A stretch of 64,000 nucleotides of DNA from Okapia johnstoni (GCA_024291935.2 JAGTYA010000026.1:5312001-5376000); one strand, 5' to 3'; counted from the first letter of the stretch, positions 14,013-25,724 are shown. The notes: generated by a model not told the origin, from the letters alone. Program-made: numbers and translations.

Positions 14013-14270
14013 AATATATTTTGTCACTATGGATTTGCCTCTTCAGGATATTTCATATAAATGGAATCGTACACGATGTGGCCTTTCACGTCTGGCTGCT
14101 TTCTGTTAGCATAACGTCTTCAAGCTTCATCTATGTTGTAGGATGGGTCAGGACATCATTCCTTTCTATGGCCAAATAATATTCCATTGTCTGGATATAC
14201 GCATTTTGTTTACTCATTTGTGTATTAATAGATATTTGGGTTGCTTCATTTTTTGACTGTTATGAGTAAC

Positions 14271-14585
14271 ACCTTCCCTGATAGCTCAGTTGGTAAAGAA
14301 TCCGCCTGCGATGCTGAAGACCCCGGTTCAATTCCTGGGTGGGACGATCCAATGGAAAAGGCATAGGCTACCCATTCCAGTATTCTCGGGCTTCCCTGGT
14401 GGCTCAGCTGGTAAAGAATCCGCCTGCAATGTGGGAGACCTGGGTTCAATCCCTGGGTTGGGAAGATACCCTGGAGAAGGGAAAGGCTACCCACTCCAGT
14501 ATTCTGGCCTGGAGAATTCCAGGGCCTGTAGAGTCCATGGGGGTCACAAAGAGTCAGACACGTCTGAGCAACTTTCACTTTATGA
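14271..14585 (+). mobile_element. Bov-tA SINE with doubled tRNA unit
   Basis: Two tRNA-like heads in tandem (CTTCCCTGATAGCTCAG at 14272, CTTCCCTGGTGGCTCAG at 14391) followed by one Bov-A body. Confidence 0.85.
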
Positions 14586-14968
14586 AAGTTGTAACAGTGC
14601 TACACACAAGTTTTTGTGTGAACTTATCAATTCTCTTAAGTATATACCTAAGTGTGAAGTTGCTGAGTCATGTGGTAACTCATTTTGAGGAACTGCCAAA
14701 CTCTTTTCCGAAGTGGCTGCACCATTTTATAAGCCCAGCAGAAGCCTATGAAGGTTCCAACTTCTCCACATTCTCACCAATGATTTTTATTTTTTGTCTG
14801 TTTCACTGTAGCTACCCTAGCAAGTACGTGTATATCTTAAGTGATATCTTACCACTGGCCATGCCTGGGTTTGGCTTGTGGGGAACAGAGTAGAGAAGGA
14901 ACCATCATCTTTGCCTTTAGGGGAATCACAACTCAACTCAGGGTAGGAGGAGATAGACACAAGTCTTT

Positions 14969-15120
14969 TTTTTTTCTAAGAAATTCTTATTGGGTTTTTT
15001 TTTTTTTGGCTGTGCTGCGGAGCATGTGGGATCTTAGTTCCTCAACCAGGAATCAAACTTACGCCCTTTGCATTGGTAGTGCAGAGCCTTAACCACTGGA
15101 CCACCAGGGAAGTCCCTAGG
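14969..15120 (-). mobile_element. CHR-type SINE with target-site duplication
   Basis: Inverted copy flanked by perfect 11-bp direct repeats CACAAGTCTTT at 14958-14968 and 15121-15131. Confidence 0.88.
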
Positions 15121-15245
15121 CACAAGTCTTTATTCACACATTGATTAGTGTGTCTCAGCAATGATTGGACTGGACATCAGGGGAGACACTAAAACAAGTA
15201 AAATATGGTCTTTACCTTAATGAAATCTGAATGAAGAATGTAAGA

Positions 15246-16112
15246 CCTTCACCAGCAAATCCGTCTACCCAGCCATCTCTCCGCCTCCACTTATCTGTCT
15301 GTCCATCTATATACCCATCTACCCAGTTGTTCAGCTGGTAAAGAATCCACCTGCAATGCAGGAAACCCCGGGTTGATTCCTGGGTCAGGAAGATCTGCTG
15401 GAGAAGGGATAGGCTACCCACTCCAGTATTCCTGGGCTTCGCTTGTGGCCCCGCTGGTAAAGTATCCGCCCACAAGGCAGGAGACCTGGGTTCGATCCCT
15501 GGGTTGGAAAGATCCCCTGGAGAAGGGAAAGGAACCCACTCCAGTATTCTGGCCTGGAGAATTCCATGGACTGTATAGTCCTTGGGTTCCAAAGAGTCAG
15601 ACACAACTGAGCAACTTTCACTTTCACCCAGTTATTCAGCCACTCAACAACCAAACATTAGACCAGCAGTCCATCAAAGCATCTACTTATCCGTTTACCC
15701 ACCATCTCACTTATCCAGCCACTACTCATCTACCTACCCAATCATCCTCTACTTGTCTATCCCTCCGTCTTTTCATCCACCCATCTACACACCCAACCAA
15801 CCATCTATGAAACCATTAGCCCATCAAATCTTCTACCCATCCTTCCATGCAATCAGTCACCCAACTGTCCATCCATTCATTCATCCCATCTGTCTACTTC
15901 CCATCTACCTACTCAACTATACATCCAACTGTCCATCCATTCATCCTTCCATCCATGTTTGTCTATCCATCCATCTTCTCAACTGTTCATCCTTCCCACC
16001 ACCAACCATTCAAACATCAACCCATTAAATCATCCACCAACCCATCCAACTACTCGCTTATCTACCCAACCATCCATCCATTCATTTGTCCACCACTCAT
16101 CCACCTGGTCAT
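15246..16112. repeat. Degenerate ATCC/CATC microsatellite
   Basis: Long CCATCCATTCATCC-type tract, giving frames rich in Ser/Pro/His/Ile. Interrupted by a Bov-tA at 15329-15625. Confidence 0.9.
15329..15625 (+). mobile_element. Bov-tA SINE with doubled tRNA unit
   Basis: Inserted in the ATCC tract with flanking ACCCAGTT repeats at 15321-15328 and 15626-15633. Confidence 0.85.
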
Positions 16113-16299
16113 CTTGGACCCTGGAGCCAGACATGAAGGCTTTGCTCCTTCATTGAAAATGCTTCCAGCCCACATACCCTGACCAGTGATCATCCCCACT
16201 TCTTTGGCTTATACTTTGGGACACATTTCTCAACACTTCCTACCTTCTTAGAAAGTTATTTGGACATGGATTCTTTCATCTCGTGTGACATCCACAGTT

Positions 16300-16470
16300 T
16301 TTTGAACCCTTCCAATATGCCAGGAACCTGATTGGTCTATTCTCATTTAATTTTCTCAAAGGCACCATGAGGCAAATACTAGGTCAACCCTTGCTTTCCA
16401 GATAAGGAAAGTAAGACTCAGAGAGGTGAAATACCTTGCGTGGGGTCACACAGCAAATGCAGGGGGTATC
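16300..16470 (-). mobile_element. MIR SINE
   Basis: Antisense MIR: CCAATATGCCAGGAACC to GGTCACACAGCAAATGC. Confidence 0.8.
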
Positions 16471-16479
16471 CCAGGTCTG

Positions 16480-18135
16480 CAGATCCGTTCTAAGACCTTG
16501 CAGAAAACAGAAGAACTCTCTGAGGGACGTTTGCAGTCCCGCTGGGGATGCTGTGCACGCCGGGCCACTGGGAGGAGCTGTGACCAGGGTGCAGAGGGTC
16601 TGAAGGACGCTGAAGCTGAGCCTTGAGATGGTCAGCGGGAACGGTCACAACGAGCCATCCTTGACCACCAGCCGGCATCCACTTACCTCTCAACCCTGGC
16701 CTTTGCTCAGATTCACTCGGGGCTTTATGGAGGCCGTTCCCTCTGCCTGCAAGTCCACCCGCCCCCCTTCATGCACTCACTCCCTTCATCCCTCTGGTCT
16801 CGGCTCACAGGTCACTTCCGCAGCCCCTATAGCAGCAAGGTCCCCACACACCTCCTCTGACAGCCGGTCAGGCCCTTCTCTGCGTTCAGTCCTCCACAGT
16901 GGCTCTGAGTTTGCTGAAGGTGCAGCCAGGTGGGAGGTCCCAGGAGACACTGGTTGCCAGCACCCAGGAGGGCGCACAGCAGGGGGTCCACATACATTTG
17001 CTGAAATTGAGTCCCCCGGGAGTTTTTTCCTACCTCTTGCAGCCTACACCTTTTGCAGGGGTTATAAGCCCTGCCTCTCTCCTGAGGGCCTCCATCCACA
17101 GACCCTGCCGGATTCCAGCGCCTTGGAACACCCCATGTTCACAGCTGGTCCCTGCTGTGGACCCTGGGACTTGCCCAGGTAAACATCAGTGGGCAACACC
17201 TAGAATGCTGCCCATCCACCCATCTCCCCCATGAAGCCTTCCTGATGCCTGGGTCCATGCCCCAGGGCACTTGGAGACTGTCTCTTGGCCCTTTTCTGAA
17301 TTAGATGTGCCTGAAACCAGGGCCCTCAGAGCAGACGGGGTCTATCCTGTTTCCCTGAGGCTGGATCCCAGCAGACCTCGGATGTTTGCAAAAGAAATAT
17401 ATGAATGGATGGCCATGCTGTGGCCAAGAGAGGCCAGCGCCACCAGCTCAGGAGCAGTGCTTGGGGGTCTGGTCCTGTTTCCCTGAGGCTGGATCCCGGC
17501 AGACCTCGGGGATGGTTTGCAAAAGAAATATAGGGGCCCCAGATGGTCTTTCCAGAGTCCAGGAGCCATCCTGGGAGAGGGCATCCTACAGAGAACAGGA
17601 AGAGGGACAGACCGATGTGGGAAAGAGTCTCACCCAACAGAGGGAGGAAACACAAAGAGATGGGCACGAGTGGGCAGAGGGACCCACGGGGACACAGATG
17701 GGCAGATGTCAACAGGGAGCAGGGGGCAGAGCGAGAACTGCAGGTGAGACAGAGAGAGAGAGACCCCCTGGAGCAGAGGGGCCAGAGAGGGGCAGAGAGC
17801 AACACAGACTGAGAGGTGGAGGGGCATGTGGGAGATGGGCAGAGAGGCCACTGTGACACAAGGAGCCCTGGGCATGGTCTGTGGCAGCCCGAGCGCTGCG
17901 GGTGGCAAGTTAGGGTTTCAGGGAGGGGCTGTGTGAGGGGTCAGGGGAGCTAGGAAAGACGGGGTGCTTGGAAGGCCTGGGGCCCATCAGCCCCTGGAGC
18001 CAGAAACAGGAAGAAGCATAGCAGGGACCCTGGGGGGCCACACCCGCAGCTGCCCACAAAGCCACCCTCCCGCAGGCCCTGGGCAAGTGGAGTGGGCCAG
18101 TGCCCCTCAGACGGCAGGAGGTGCCAAGTGCTCGT
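16480..18135. other. CABP2 upstream region
   Basis: L2-like decay near 16680-16860, a local tandem duplication at 17345-17532, and a purine-rich tract at about 17580-17830. No exon with homology before 18140. Confidence 0.5.
17345..17532 (+). repeat. Two direct copies of a ~58-bp unit
   Basis: 17345-17401 and 17473-17532 share CCTGTTTCCCTGAGGCTGG, CAGACCTCGG and TTTGCAAAAGAAATATA at over 90% identity, 128 bp apart. Confidence 0.85.
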
Positions 18136-18139
18136 CTCC

Positions 18140-18304
18140 ATGGCCCTTCCCCGGGGCCCGGCAGATGGCAGCCTCCCAACAGGGGACCCCACCCCCTCCG
18201 AGGGCACTCCAGGGCCTAGCCGGGCCCCTGCCAGCCCAGCAGCCACCAGGCGGCGGGTGCTCCTTCGGGAACTGGAGGCTCAGGTGCAGGCCGCCTACGG
18301 GCAG
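18140..18304 (+). CDS. CABP2: Candidate alternative first coding exon of CABP2
   Basis: An ATG at 18140 opens 55 codons beginning MALPRGPADG and ending VQAAYGQ, followed directly by a good donor (CAG|gtaaag). The exon ends in phase 0, so it joins in frame to the CABP2 exon at 20391 (DRELRPEE), skipping the MGNC exon and the 61-codon exon. The Arg-rich RRRVLLRELE stretch followed by QAAYGQ-DREL recalls the N-terminal regions of CaBP1/CaBP4, which also run into a DR-L-PEE segment. This isoform would lack the myristoylation signal. The Kozak context is weak at -3 but has G at +4. It is a prediction from reading frame, phase and similarity only. Confidence 0.5.
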
Positions 18305-19129
18305 GTAAAGGGGGCTGGGGTGTGGGGTCATCCTCAACTGAGGGGACCGTGAGGGAACAGCGGGGACCCCACGCCTTAGCCGGGGCCCCATAGGACAAAC
18401 CCAGGGCTGAGCCCAGGTCGCAGAGCTCAGACATGCACATTGATGGACGGGCCAGCAGCCACTCAGCTGCCCAGAGGGAGGCTGGCGTCCCTCCCCACCT
18501 CTGCCATCACTGAGCCCTGTTTCCAGCCCATAGAGCCCAGAGTCAGCTGTCCTTGGGTCCTCGCCCAAGTAGCAGGTCTGGGGCAGGTCCAGGCAGGGGT
18601 GCCGAGAGCAGGCAGGCTGGGCAGATGCTCTGAGGTGACAGCAGGGGTCCAGCAGGGAGGGGCAGGTGCTTCCTGGGTCTAGCATTCCTGGGAGAGATGA
18701 CCCAGCCCACCCTGGCAATCAAGGCACCTGGCTTCCTCCTCCCAGGTCCAGGCTCTGCTTCTGAAGACATTAAATCTCTCCAGATTGGGCTGGGGGGAGA
18801 GGATGCTGGAGAGGGCGTGTCTGCAAGACCCTCAGGAGTGAGCATGGGGAGACTGTGCCTTCCAGGGGGGGCCTTGCACCCCGAGTGGCCCCCCTCACCA
18901 GCAGAGATGCTCAGAGATAATCCCGGATTAGGACCCAAGCCCTCGTGCCCTGGGCTCCCCGCCTGCCCACCCGCCCGCGATCTTCCCCACAAAACCCTCG
19001 GAAAATCCCCTGCAGTGATCCTAGACTCTCACTGGGCGCAGCTGGGGGCTGGTGGGAGCCCACAGCATCCTCTGAGGCCCAGCCCTTGGCTGCCCCTGGG
19101 ACTCCAGGCCTGGCATGGTTCAAGGGCCA

Positions 19130-22100
19130 ATGGGAAACTGTGCCAAGCGGCCCCGGCACCGGGGGCCTAAGGTAGGAGGGTTAAGGGAGAGAAGCCAAGG
19201 CCGGGAGGCTGGGCTGGACCCTGAAAGGGTCCGATGGGGTGGGCAGGGCCCGACTGGGGTCGCAGGTGGGCACAGCAGGGGGATGGAGGGGTTAACACCC
19301 ACCACTGTCGACCAAGATCTTCCCTGGCAGACCCCAGACTCTGACCCATCCTGGTCTTGGCTCCTGCAGACCTCTGGGTCTCCCCCTGCCAAGCTCGTCA
19401 GGCCCCCAGCTGCCCATCCAACTTTCCCCTTCCTGCTGCTGCCCCTGCCCTCTGGAGTGACCATGGCCTCATGCCTTGCCTGTTCTGGGCCTTGGTTTGC
19501 CCCACTGAACAGTAAGGGAGTGGACCCTTCTAGTCGAGCGTATTGATGGTGAGGTTCCACTGTCCTGGGCTGGGTTCAACTGACGGGAGAGGCTGACAAG
19601 TGAGGGTGGAGAGGTGTCACTGCCGCAGCTCATGGCTGGCTCTGCTGCAGGACCGCTGGCAGTGGCCTGGCTTCCCCCCAGGGGGGTCCCGCCATGGCCT
19701 GGGCCCCAGCCCCAGCCCCAGTCCTGAGGAGCCGGGGGCCCCTGGGCCGGGCGTCCAGGGCTACTCCGTGCTCAGCAGCGTGGTGGGGCCCGCCTGCATC
19801 TTCCTGCGGCCCAGCATCGCCACCACCCAGCTCGTATGTACGGCCACCACCTGCCTGCCTTCAGCCCCAACCCTTGTCCCCACGTTTTGCCTCTCCTTGA
19901 GCGGGGGGAGAGGACTGAGTGGGGATCTCAGAGCAAAGGCTCATAGATCTAGGGACGTGAGGCATGGAGAAACAGACATAAGGTCAAAACAGGGGGGACC
20001 TGGAGAAACAGGCCAGGAAGGAGAGAAGAGTGGGGCAGAGAGCAACTCAGAGAAACAGCCGAGACAGGAGCCACCAAGGGGACGCGCAGGGAGGGGACAG
20101 GGACCCCAAGAGAAAACAAGAGAGACACGGTAACACTGGGGCCCCCATGGCCAAGCCCGAGGGTCTGTCCAACCCCAGCTCCACCTCTGGCTAATGGAGC
20201 TCCAGGAGAGGGGCACAGGGGACAGGCAAGGGGGGCCCAGATGCCCAGGCCATCAGCAGGAATGGTGGGAGGAGAGGAGTGCCTGCATGTTGTGGGGGCT
20301 TGAGTGGGGGGCCCCAGAGAACAAGAAAGAGGAGGTACAGGTACCTGGGGGGTTGTCCAGGGAATTCTTAACCCCTCTGTGTTCCCTCAGGACCGGGAGC
20401 TACGGCCAGAGGAGATTGAAGGTAAAGGATAGGGGACAGAACTAGAGTTTCTGGGTGGGGGGCAGTGGGTGGGGGTCTGAGCAGTCTCCAGGAGGAACTA
20501 GGAGCAAGGAGGCTGCAGGGGATCCGAGCGGGAAGATGGGGACCAGACTGAGCAGGGCAGGGTTGAGGGAACCCCCAGCTGTCAGTTTCCTGGTTCTATT
20601 TGCCCGGCAGGACATGGTCCCCTTTTATTCACCCAGCGAACACTTCCTGGGTGCCCACTGTGGGCCTGGCCCAGTTCTGAGAACTGGGAAACGTGGCTAA
20701 CCAGATAGATCTGGCCTGTGTCCTCTGGAGAGAGACATCAACAGCTGCAAGTACAAATGGTGCTATGAGCTCTCAAGGAAGTGATCAAAGGAGCCAGAGG
20801 GGACTGAATTGAGAGGGAAGATCTTCTTGAATAGGTGGCATAAAGACCAAGAATGTTGCAGAATGTGAGCTCCATGAGGTCAAGGATTGTTTTTCCCTCT
20901 CTCTTTCTTTCTCACCTCCTTCACTCTCTCCTTTCTTTCTCTCCTTCCTCTCTTCCTTCCTTCTTTTCTTTCTCCCTTTCTCTTTCTTCCCCTCCCTCTC
21001 TCTTTCTCTCTTTCATCTTTTCCTTTCTTCACTGCCACATCCCCAGTACCTAGAGAAGCGCTTGGCACAGAGCAGATGTCCCTTAAATATTTGCAGAGTG
21101 AATGGAAGGAATAGCATGTGCAAAGGCCCTGGGGTAGCAAAGAGAGACAGCTGTTTAGAAAGTATGGACGTGACTGGACCAAGGTGAGAAGGTCTAATCC
21201 AGGCTGGGGTCTCAGGGGACGTGCGGAAAGGACTGACCCCGCCCTGCCTGGCAGAGCTGCAGGCCGCCTTCCAGGAGTTTGACCGAGACCGGGATGGCTA
21301 CATCGGCTACCGGGAGCTGGGGGCCTGCATGCGGACGCTGGGCTACATGCCCACCGAGATGGAGCTCATCGAGATCTCCCAGCAAATCAGTATGTGCCTG
21401 AGACGCGTCCCACCCCCAGTTCTCCAGAGGCCATGACCACGGTCAGGGCAGCTGGGCAGCCCAGGGAACTGAGGTGTCTACACAGGTTGGCTCCCAGAAC
21501 CCGGGACTTTGGTCGTTCTCACGGCAAGCTCTCTGCTTCCAGAGAATCTCACCATCCCCCGTGAGGTGGATGGGTCAAGGGCCATCATGCCCACTTTTTA
21601 GATGAGGTAACAGTCTCTGCTAGTGGTAAAGAACCCGCCCGCCAATGGAGCAGACTTAAGAGACCCAGGTTCAAACCCTAGGTTGGGAAGATCCTCTGGA
21701 GAAGAAAATAGCAACCCACTCCAGTACTCTTGTCCGGGAAATCCCATGGACAGAGGAGACTAGCGGGCTGCAGCCCATGGGGTCACAAAGAGTCGGACAC
21801 AACTGAAGCGACTTAGCACGCAGCCACAGTCTCTGAAGGGTCCCCGTGACTTGGTTAAGGTCACACAGCCAGGTCACTGGAGCCAGGAACTTGAGCCCAA
21901 CTGAGCTCTTCGGGAAAATTAAGGGAAGCCGGCAGGAGACACAGACGAGGCCCCCCCACCCCCCACCACCTGCCCCCGCTCCCCGGGAGACCCAGAGGGA
22001 GGTAAAGGCCCATTCAATGGGGCGGGGAGAGGGACACAGGCCAGGAGGGGAGGGTGGAGGAGGCCAGGGCTGGACAGGGGGCTCTGATGGTTCCGGGTCT

Positions 22101-23421
22101 CTTATGGGCGTGGCCCCCAGGTGGCGGGAAGGTGGACTTTGACGACTTTGTGGAGCTGATGGGCCCCAAGCTGCTGGCGGAGACCGCGGACATGATCGGT
22201 GTCCGGGAGCTGCGGGACGCCTTCAGGGAGGTGGGGTCCCGGGGCCGACGGGGGCGGGACCTGCATGTCTGCGGTGAGGGAGGGGCTGCGCGAATGAATG
22301 ACTCGGTCCGTGACCCGGTGTCGCCGCAGTTCGACACCAACGGGGACGGCTGCATCAGCTTGGGTGAGCTCCGGGCGGCCCTGAAGGCCCTGCTGGGAGA
22401 GCGACTCAGCCAGCGGGAGGTGGACGAGATCCTCCGCGACATTGACCTCAACGGGGACGGTCTGGTGGACTTCGAAGGTACCGCCCACCGCTCCCCCACG
22501 CTCAGCCCCGCGGACCCTGCGCGAATTTTCACAGAGGAAGAGCGTCGAGCGCTGTGTGTGTGCCAGGCTCTGTGCTAAGCACACCTACCTCCTCTCCCGG
22601 CTAACCTCAGGAGAACCTAGGAGGAAGCCACGCTTAACCCCATAAGCAAGAGAAAGTCGGTTCTTAGGGAAGAGAGGGTGCTTAGCAAAAGTGGATGGAG
22701 CCAGCATCTAGATCCAGGAAGCCTACCTGTTCCCATCAGAGGGAAAACAAGGATTAAATAATAAAAGGAAACCAAGGAAAGTAAAGTCTTCCCTCATAGC
22801 TCAGCTGGTAAAGAATCCGCCCACAATGCAGGAGACCCCAGTTTGATTCCTGGGGTCGGGAAGATCTGCTGGAAAAGGGAAAGGCTACCCACTCCAGTAT
22901 TCCTGAGCTTCCCTTGTGGCTCAGCTGGTAAAGAATCCGCTGGCAATGCAGGAGACCTGGGTTCGATCCCTGGGTTGGGAAAATCCCCTGGAAAGGGAAA
23001 AGGCTACCCACTCCAGTATTCTTGCCTAGAGAATTCCATGGACAGAGGAGTCTTCAGGTTACAGTTCATAGGGTCACAAAGAGTTGGACACAACTGAGCG
23101 ACTAAACACACACAAGGAAAGTCAGTGTGTAGAAATTCTCCAAGGTAGGCCCAAAAGTGTTCCTGAGCTTCCTAGCAGCCAAAGCAAAGAGGAAAGTAGG
23201 TTCAGTTACAAGATTTTTTTTCCCCTCATAAGACAAAGCCCCTCTTTCTGGCCTATTCTCCACCAAATTCGGGGGAGCCCCTTGCAGGTCCTGTTCTTGA
23301 CCACACTCCCTCCCACCTCGAAGCCAGTATCTTTGCCTCACTCTGGGGGGTCGAGGTCCAGAGAGCAGACTGAAATGTTGGCTTTGTCCTGGCAGAGTTT
23401 GTGCGAATGATGTCTCGCTGA
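19130..23421 (+). CDS. CABP2: Calcium-binding protein 2 (CaBP2), long form
   Basis: Neuronal calmodulin-like Ca2+ sensor that modulates voltage-gated Ca2+ channels; in humans it is linked to hair-cell synapses and retina. Coding exons: 19130-19171, 19651-19833, 20391-20421, 21255-21389, 22121-22230, 22330-22477, 23396-23421, all GT/AG and phase-consistent, 224 codons plus stop. The start is chosen because it gives MGNCAKRP, an N-myristoylation signal typical of CaBPs. Exon 2 (61 codons) is the segment skipped in the short isoform of the family and contains [12 protein letters not shown]-hand 1 ([12 protein letters not shown]), EF-hand 3 ([12 protein letters not shown]) and EF-hand 4 ([12 protein letters not shown]) keep the canonical Ca2+ ligands. 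The second hand is degenerate, as in all CaBPs. The protein ends FVRMMSR. It lies in the same orientation as CDK2AP2 and PITPNM1 with no sign of co-transcription. Confidence 0.95.
20884..21036. repeat. Pyrimidine-rich CTTT/CTTC tract
   Basis: Low-complexity C/T sequence in a CABP2 intron. Confidence 0.92.
21560..21880 (-). mobile_element. MIR SINE interrupted by Bov-tA
   Basis: Antisense MIR (CCACTTTTTAGATGAGGTAA ... GGTTAAGGTCACACAGCC) split by a Bov-tA (+) at 21620-21825 with a perfect 10-bp duplication ACAGTCTCTG at 21610-21619 and 21826-21835. Confidence 0.85.
21620..21825 (+). mobile_element. Bov-tA SINE
   Basis: Copy running from CTAGTGGTAAAGAACCCGCC to ACTGAAGCGACTTAGCACG, in a CABP2 intron. 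Confidence 0.88.
22786..23110 (+). mobile_element. Bov-tA SINE with doubled tRNA unit
   Basis: Two heads (22792 and 22907) and one Bov-A body, in the last CABP2 intron. Confidence 0.87.
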
Positions 23422-23620
23422 GCCTGCACAGAAGCTGGAAGCAGCAGACAGGACTTGGGACCAGTGCCACTGCCCAGCAGTGTGTTCCTGGAGCCCCCCA
23501 CCTCCAGCTGGAACCCCTCCCCCTCTCCTCCCTTCCCTCGCCTGTGTGCACAGCCCTTGCCTGCAACACCCCCACCCCACTCCTCCACCACGCCCCCTTG
23601 CCCAGCTCTGTTTCTCTGAC

Positions 23621-23626
23621 AATAAA
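23621..23626 (+). terminator. CABP2: Poly(A) signal AATAAA of CABP2
   Basis: AATAAA 200 bp after the CABP2 stop, followed by GT-rich sequence. The last exon is therefore about 250 bp, mostly untranslated. Confidence 0.85.
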
Positions 23627-23649
23627 GCATCTTCGAGTTGGGAACACAG

Positions 23650-25490
23650 CTTCCACTGCTCACTTGTGCATCCTGCAGGTATTTTGCCCCCAAAGTGAAG
23701 TCCTCTCGATTGTGAACTTTGGGTGGGTAAGGGGCCCTCCCTAGATCCTGCGGCCAGCCCAGAGCAAGTATTGGGAAATGTTCCTGGATGAGTAAATCCA
23801 ACCTGCTTCTCCCAGAGCCGGGTGCATGGTGGCCCCTCACCCTGTGAAGGGCTCCTGCTGGATCCAGGGTTACAACCGAGGACCACATGCCTAAGGGCTT
23901 CTCCCAAGCTCCTTCCCATTTCCTCTTAGAGGGGCGCAGCTCAGAGCTCCCTGCAAGAAAAAACTTGCTGGTGGGCTCCGGGGAGTGAGGGAGCTGACAG
24001 GCTCCTTCAGGATATATCTCAGCCTTTGGGCACACGCCTCACTCTTCCTGGGAGCCCGCGGCCACTGACCGAGCACGCAGGTGGTCTCTGGTCCAAGCTC
24101 CGCTCTAGGTTAGCCGAGGTGTGGTCAGCTCAGCCTCGAATCAGCGACTTTCTGCCCAATCCTTCTTCATGACACTTCTTCTTTTTCACATTCCTAACTT
24201 CATCTTGGTGTCTGCCTCCCAGGGAAACCAAATGACACACCTCCTCACTCCAGCCTCCCGTGGTCTTCATAACCCCATTTTCCATATCAAGGGACCCGGG
24301 AGGCCAGGTCTCAGCAACGTGCGGGCGTTCTCCCAGCTCCACTGCCCTCTTCCCTGCTCCCGGCCGTGCAGCACGTGATGCCAGATTTTTCTTCCTAAAA
24401 TGCCATTTGTGTTTTGTCACCCTCCTGTCCAGAAACTGGCCATGGTCCCCCATTGACCCTGGGCTGATCCAGCCCCTGTGCCTGGTGCTGGAAGGCTCCA
24501 TGTGGATGAGGAACTGGCATACAGTCACACACGTTAGGAAGAAGCATCAGGGGGACTTCAGCCAGGCTTGGGGACTATAGAGTCACAGTGCCAACCAGAA
24601 AGGGTGCCTCCAGGTCGAAGGCGACCCCAGACAGGTGGAGGCCTCTTCTAGCCCTGCATGACCAGCCGCCATTCCCACCTGCTGGGAGGAAGGATGAACT
24701 TGACCTCCAGGCCCAGAAGGGGGAGAAGCTTTCAGTGCTGCACCTGGTCTCTACTGCCAACAAGATGGCCTTGAGACAGAGCAGGCAGGCAGCCACCAGT
24801 GCCTCGCTCAGTCCGCAGCTTGGACACTGAGGTGCCAGGGCTGGCTGCAGCAGCCTCAGCACCACTTGCCTGGCAGATCACAATTAATCCTTAATCCCCA
24901 ATTAGGTGATCTCTCCTGCCAGTTTGGCAGGCTTGGGGATGAGGGGGGAGTCGCAGCTTGTCTGGGAGTGATGGTCCATCCTCCCTCCCCCTACCCTCCA
25001 CCGGCGGGCACAGATGGCATTGCTGCCCAAGAAGAAGCCTGTCCCCTCTGCAGGGGCTGAGGAGAAGGATGGACATGGGCCAGGAGAAGAGCAGACCCTG
25101 CTCAAGGTCAGCCTCCCACTGGCCCCAGCTTGGCAGGCCCTGTGGTTGGAACCAAGGAGGGGGACTGTTGGTGGGGAGGTTTTAATTGGCTGCCGTGTGT
25201 CTGCTGGCATCAGCAGTGCCCACAGCTCCCCCAAAGCCCCCACATGCCCTCCCACCCCAAAAAGGCTGTTAGCCCAGAAGTTCCAAGCAGACACAGCTGG
25301 AGCAGGGACCAGGGCTAGAAGGGCCAATAAGCAGGCGGCAACTATGTGGAGCCAAGAACCCCTCACCCAGCCCAAAGGGGGCACCTGCCATCCAGCTCCA
25401 CTGACTGCTGCCAGTTGGAATAGGCTAGAGCTACAGGATCTCCTGGTTTTCCAAGAGAAGCTGTCAGTTGAGATTTTTACATTAAGTCCA
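23650..25490. other. Intergenic sequence downstream of CABP2
   Basis: No gene. L2-like decay around 24380-24500. A cluster of homeodomain motifs lies at 24881-24905. Confidence 0.5.
24881..24905. promoter_or_regulatory. Homeodomain (OTX/CRX-like) motif cluster
   Basis: Two TTAATCC motifs in tandem (24884, 24891) bracketed by CAATTA (24881, 24899) within 25 bp. Could be an enhancer core; inferred from motifs only. Confidence 0.35.
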
Positions 25491-25495
25491 CGTTA

Positions 25496-25724
25496 TGTAT
25501 TTATTTATTTTTAATTTTGGCTGCATTGGGTCTTTGCAGGGGCACGTGGGGCCATCTCTTGTTGCAGAACATGGGCTCTAGAGCTTGCAGGTTCAGTAGA
25601 TGCAGTGCTCAGGCTTAGTTGCCCTGCAGTGCATGGGATCTTTGCTCCCGACCAGGGATCAAGCCTATGTCCCTTGCATTGGAAGGCAGATTCTTAACCT
25701 CTGCACCACCAGTGAAGTCTTAGT
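25496..25724 (-). mobile_element. Long CHR-type SINE
   Basis: Inverted copy from TTTATTTATTTTTAATTTTG to CACCACCAGTGAAGTC. Confidence 0.82.

Larger units (their letters stand above)
13740..14830 (-). mobile_element. Old L1 fragment split by SINEs
   Basis: Antisense L1 ORF2 end: ATATAAATGGAATCGTACAC, ATAATATTCCATTGTCTGG. Interrupted by the Bov-tA copies at 13918-14012 and 14271-14585, which are therefore younger. Confidence 0.7.

Noticed and set aside
15640..16112. Possible CRISPR-like repeat array
   Set aside because: Tetranucleotide microsatellite without fixed repeats and spacers, in a mammalian genome.
15640..16182. Ser/Pro/His-rich frames such as 15582-16028
   Set aside because: Translation of the ATCC microsatellite; no gene structure.
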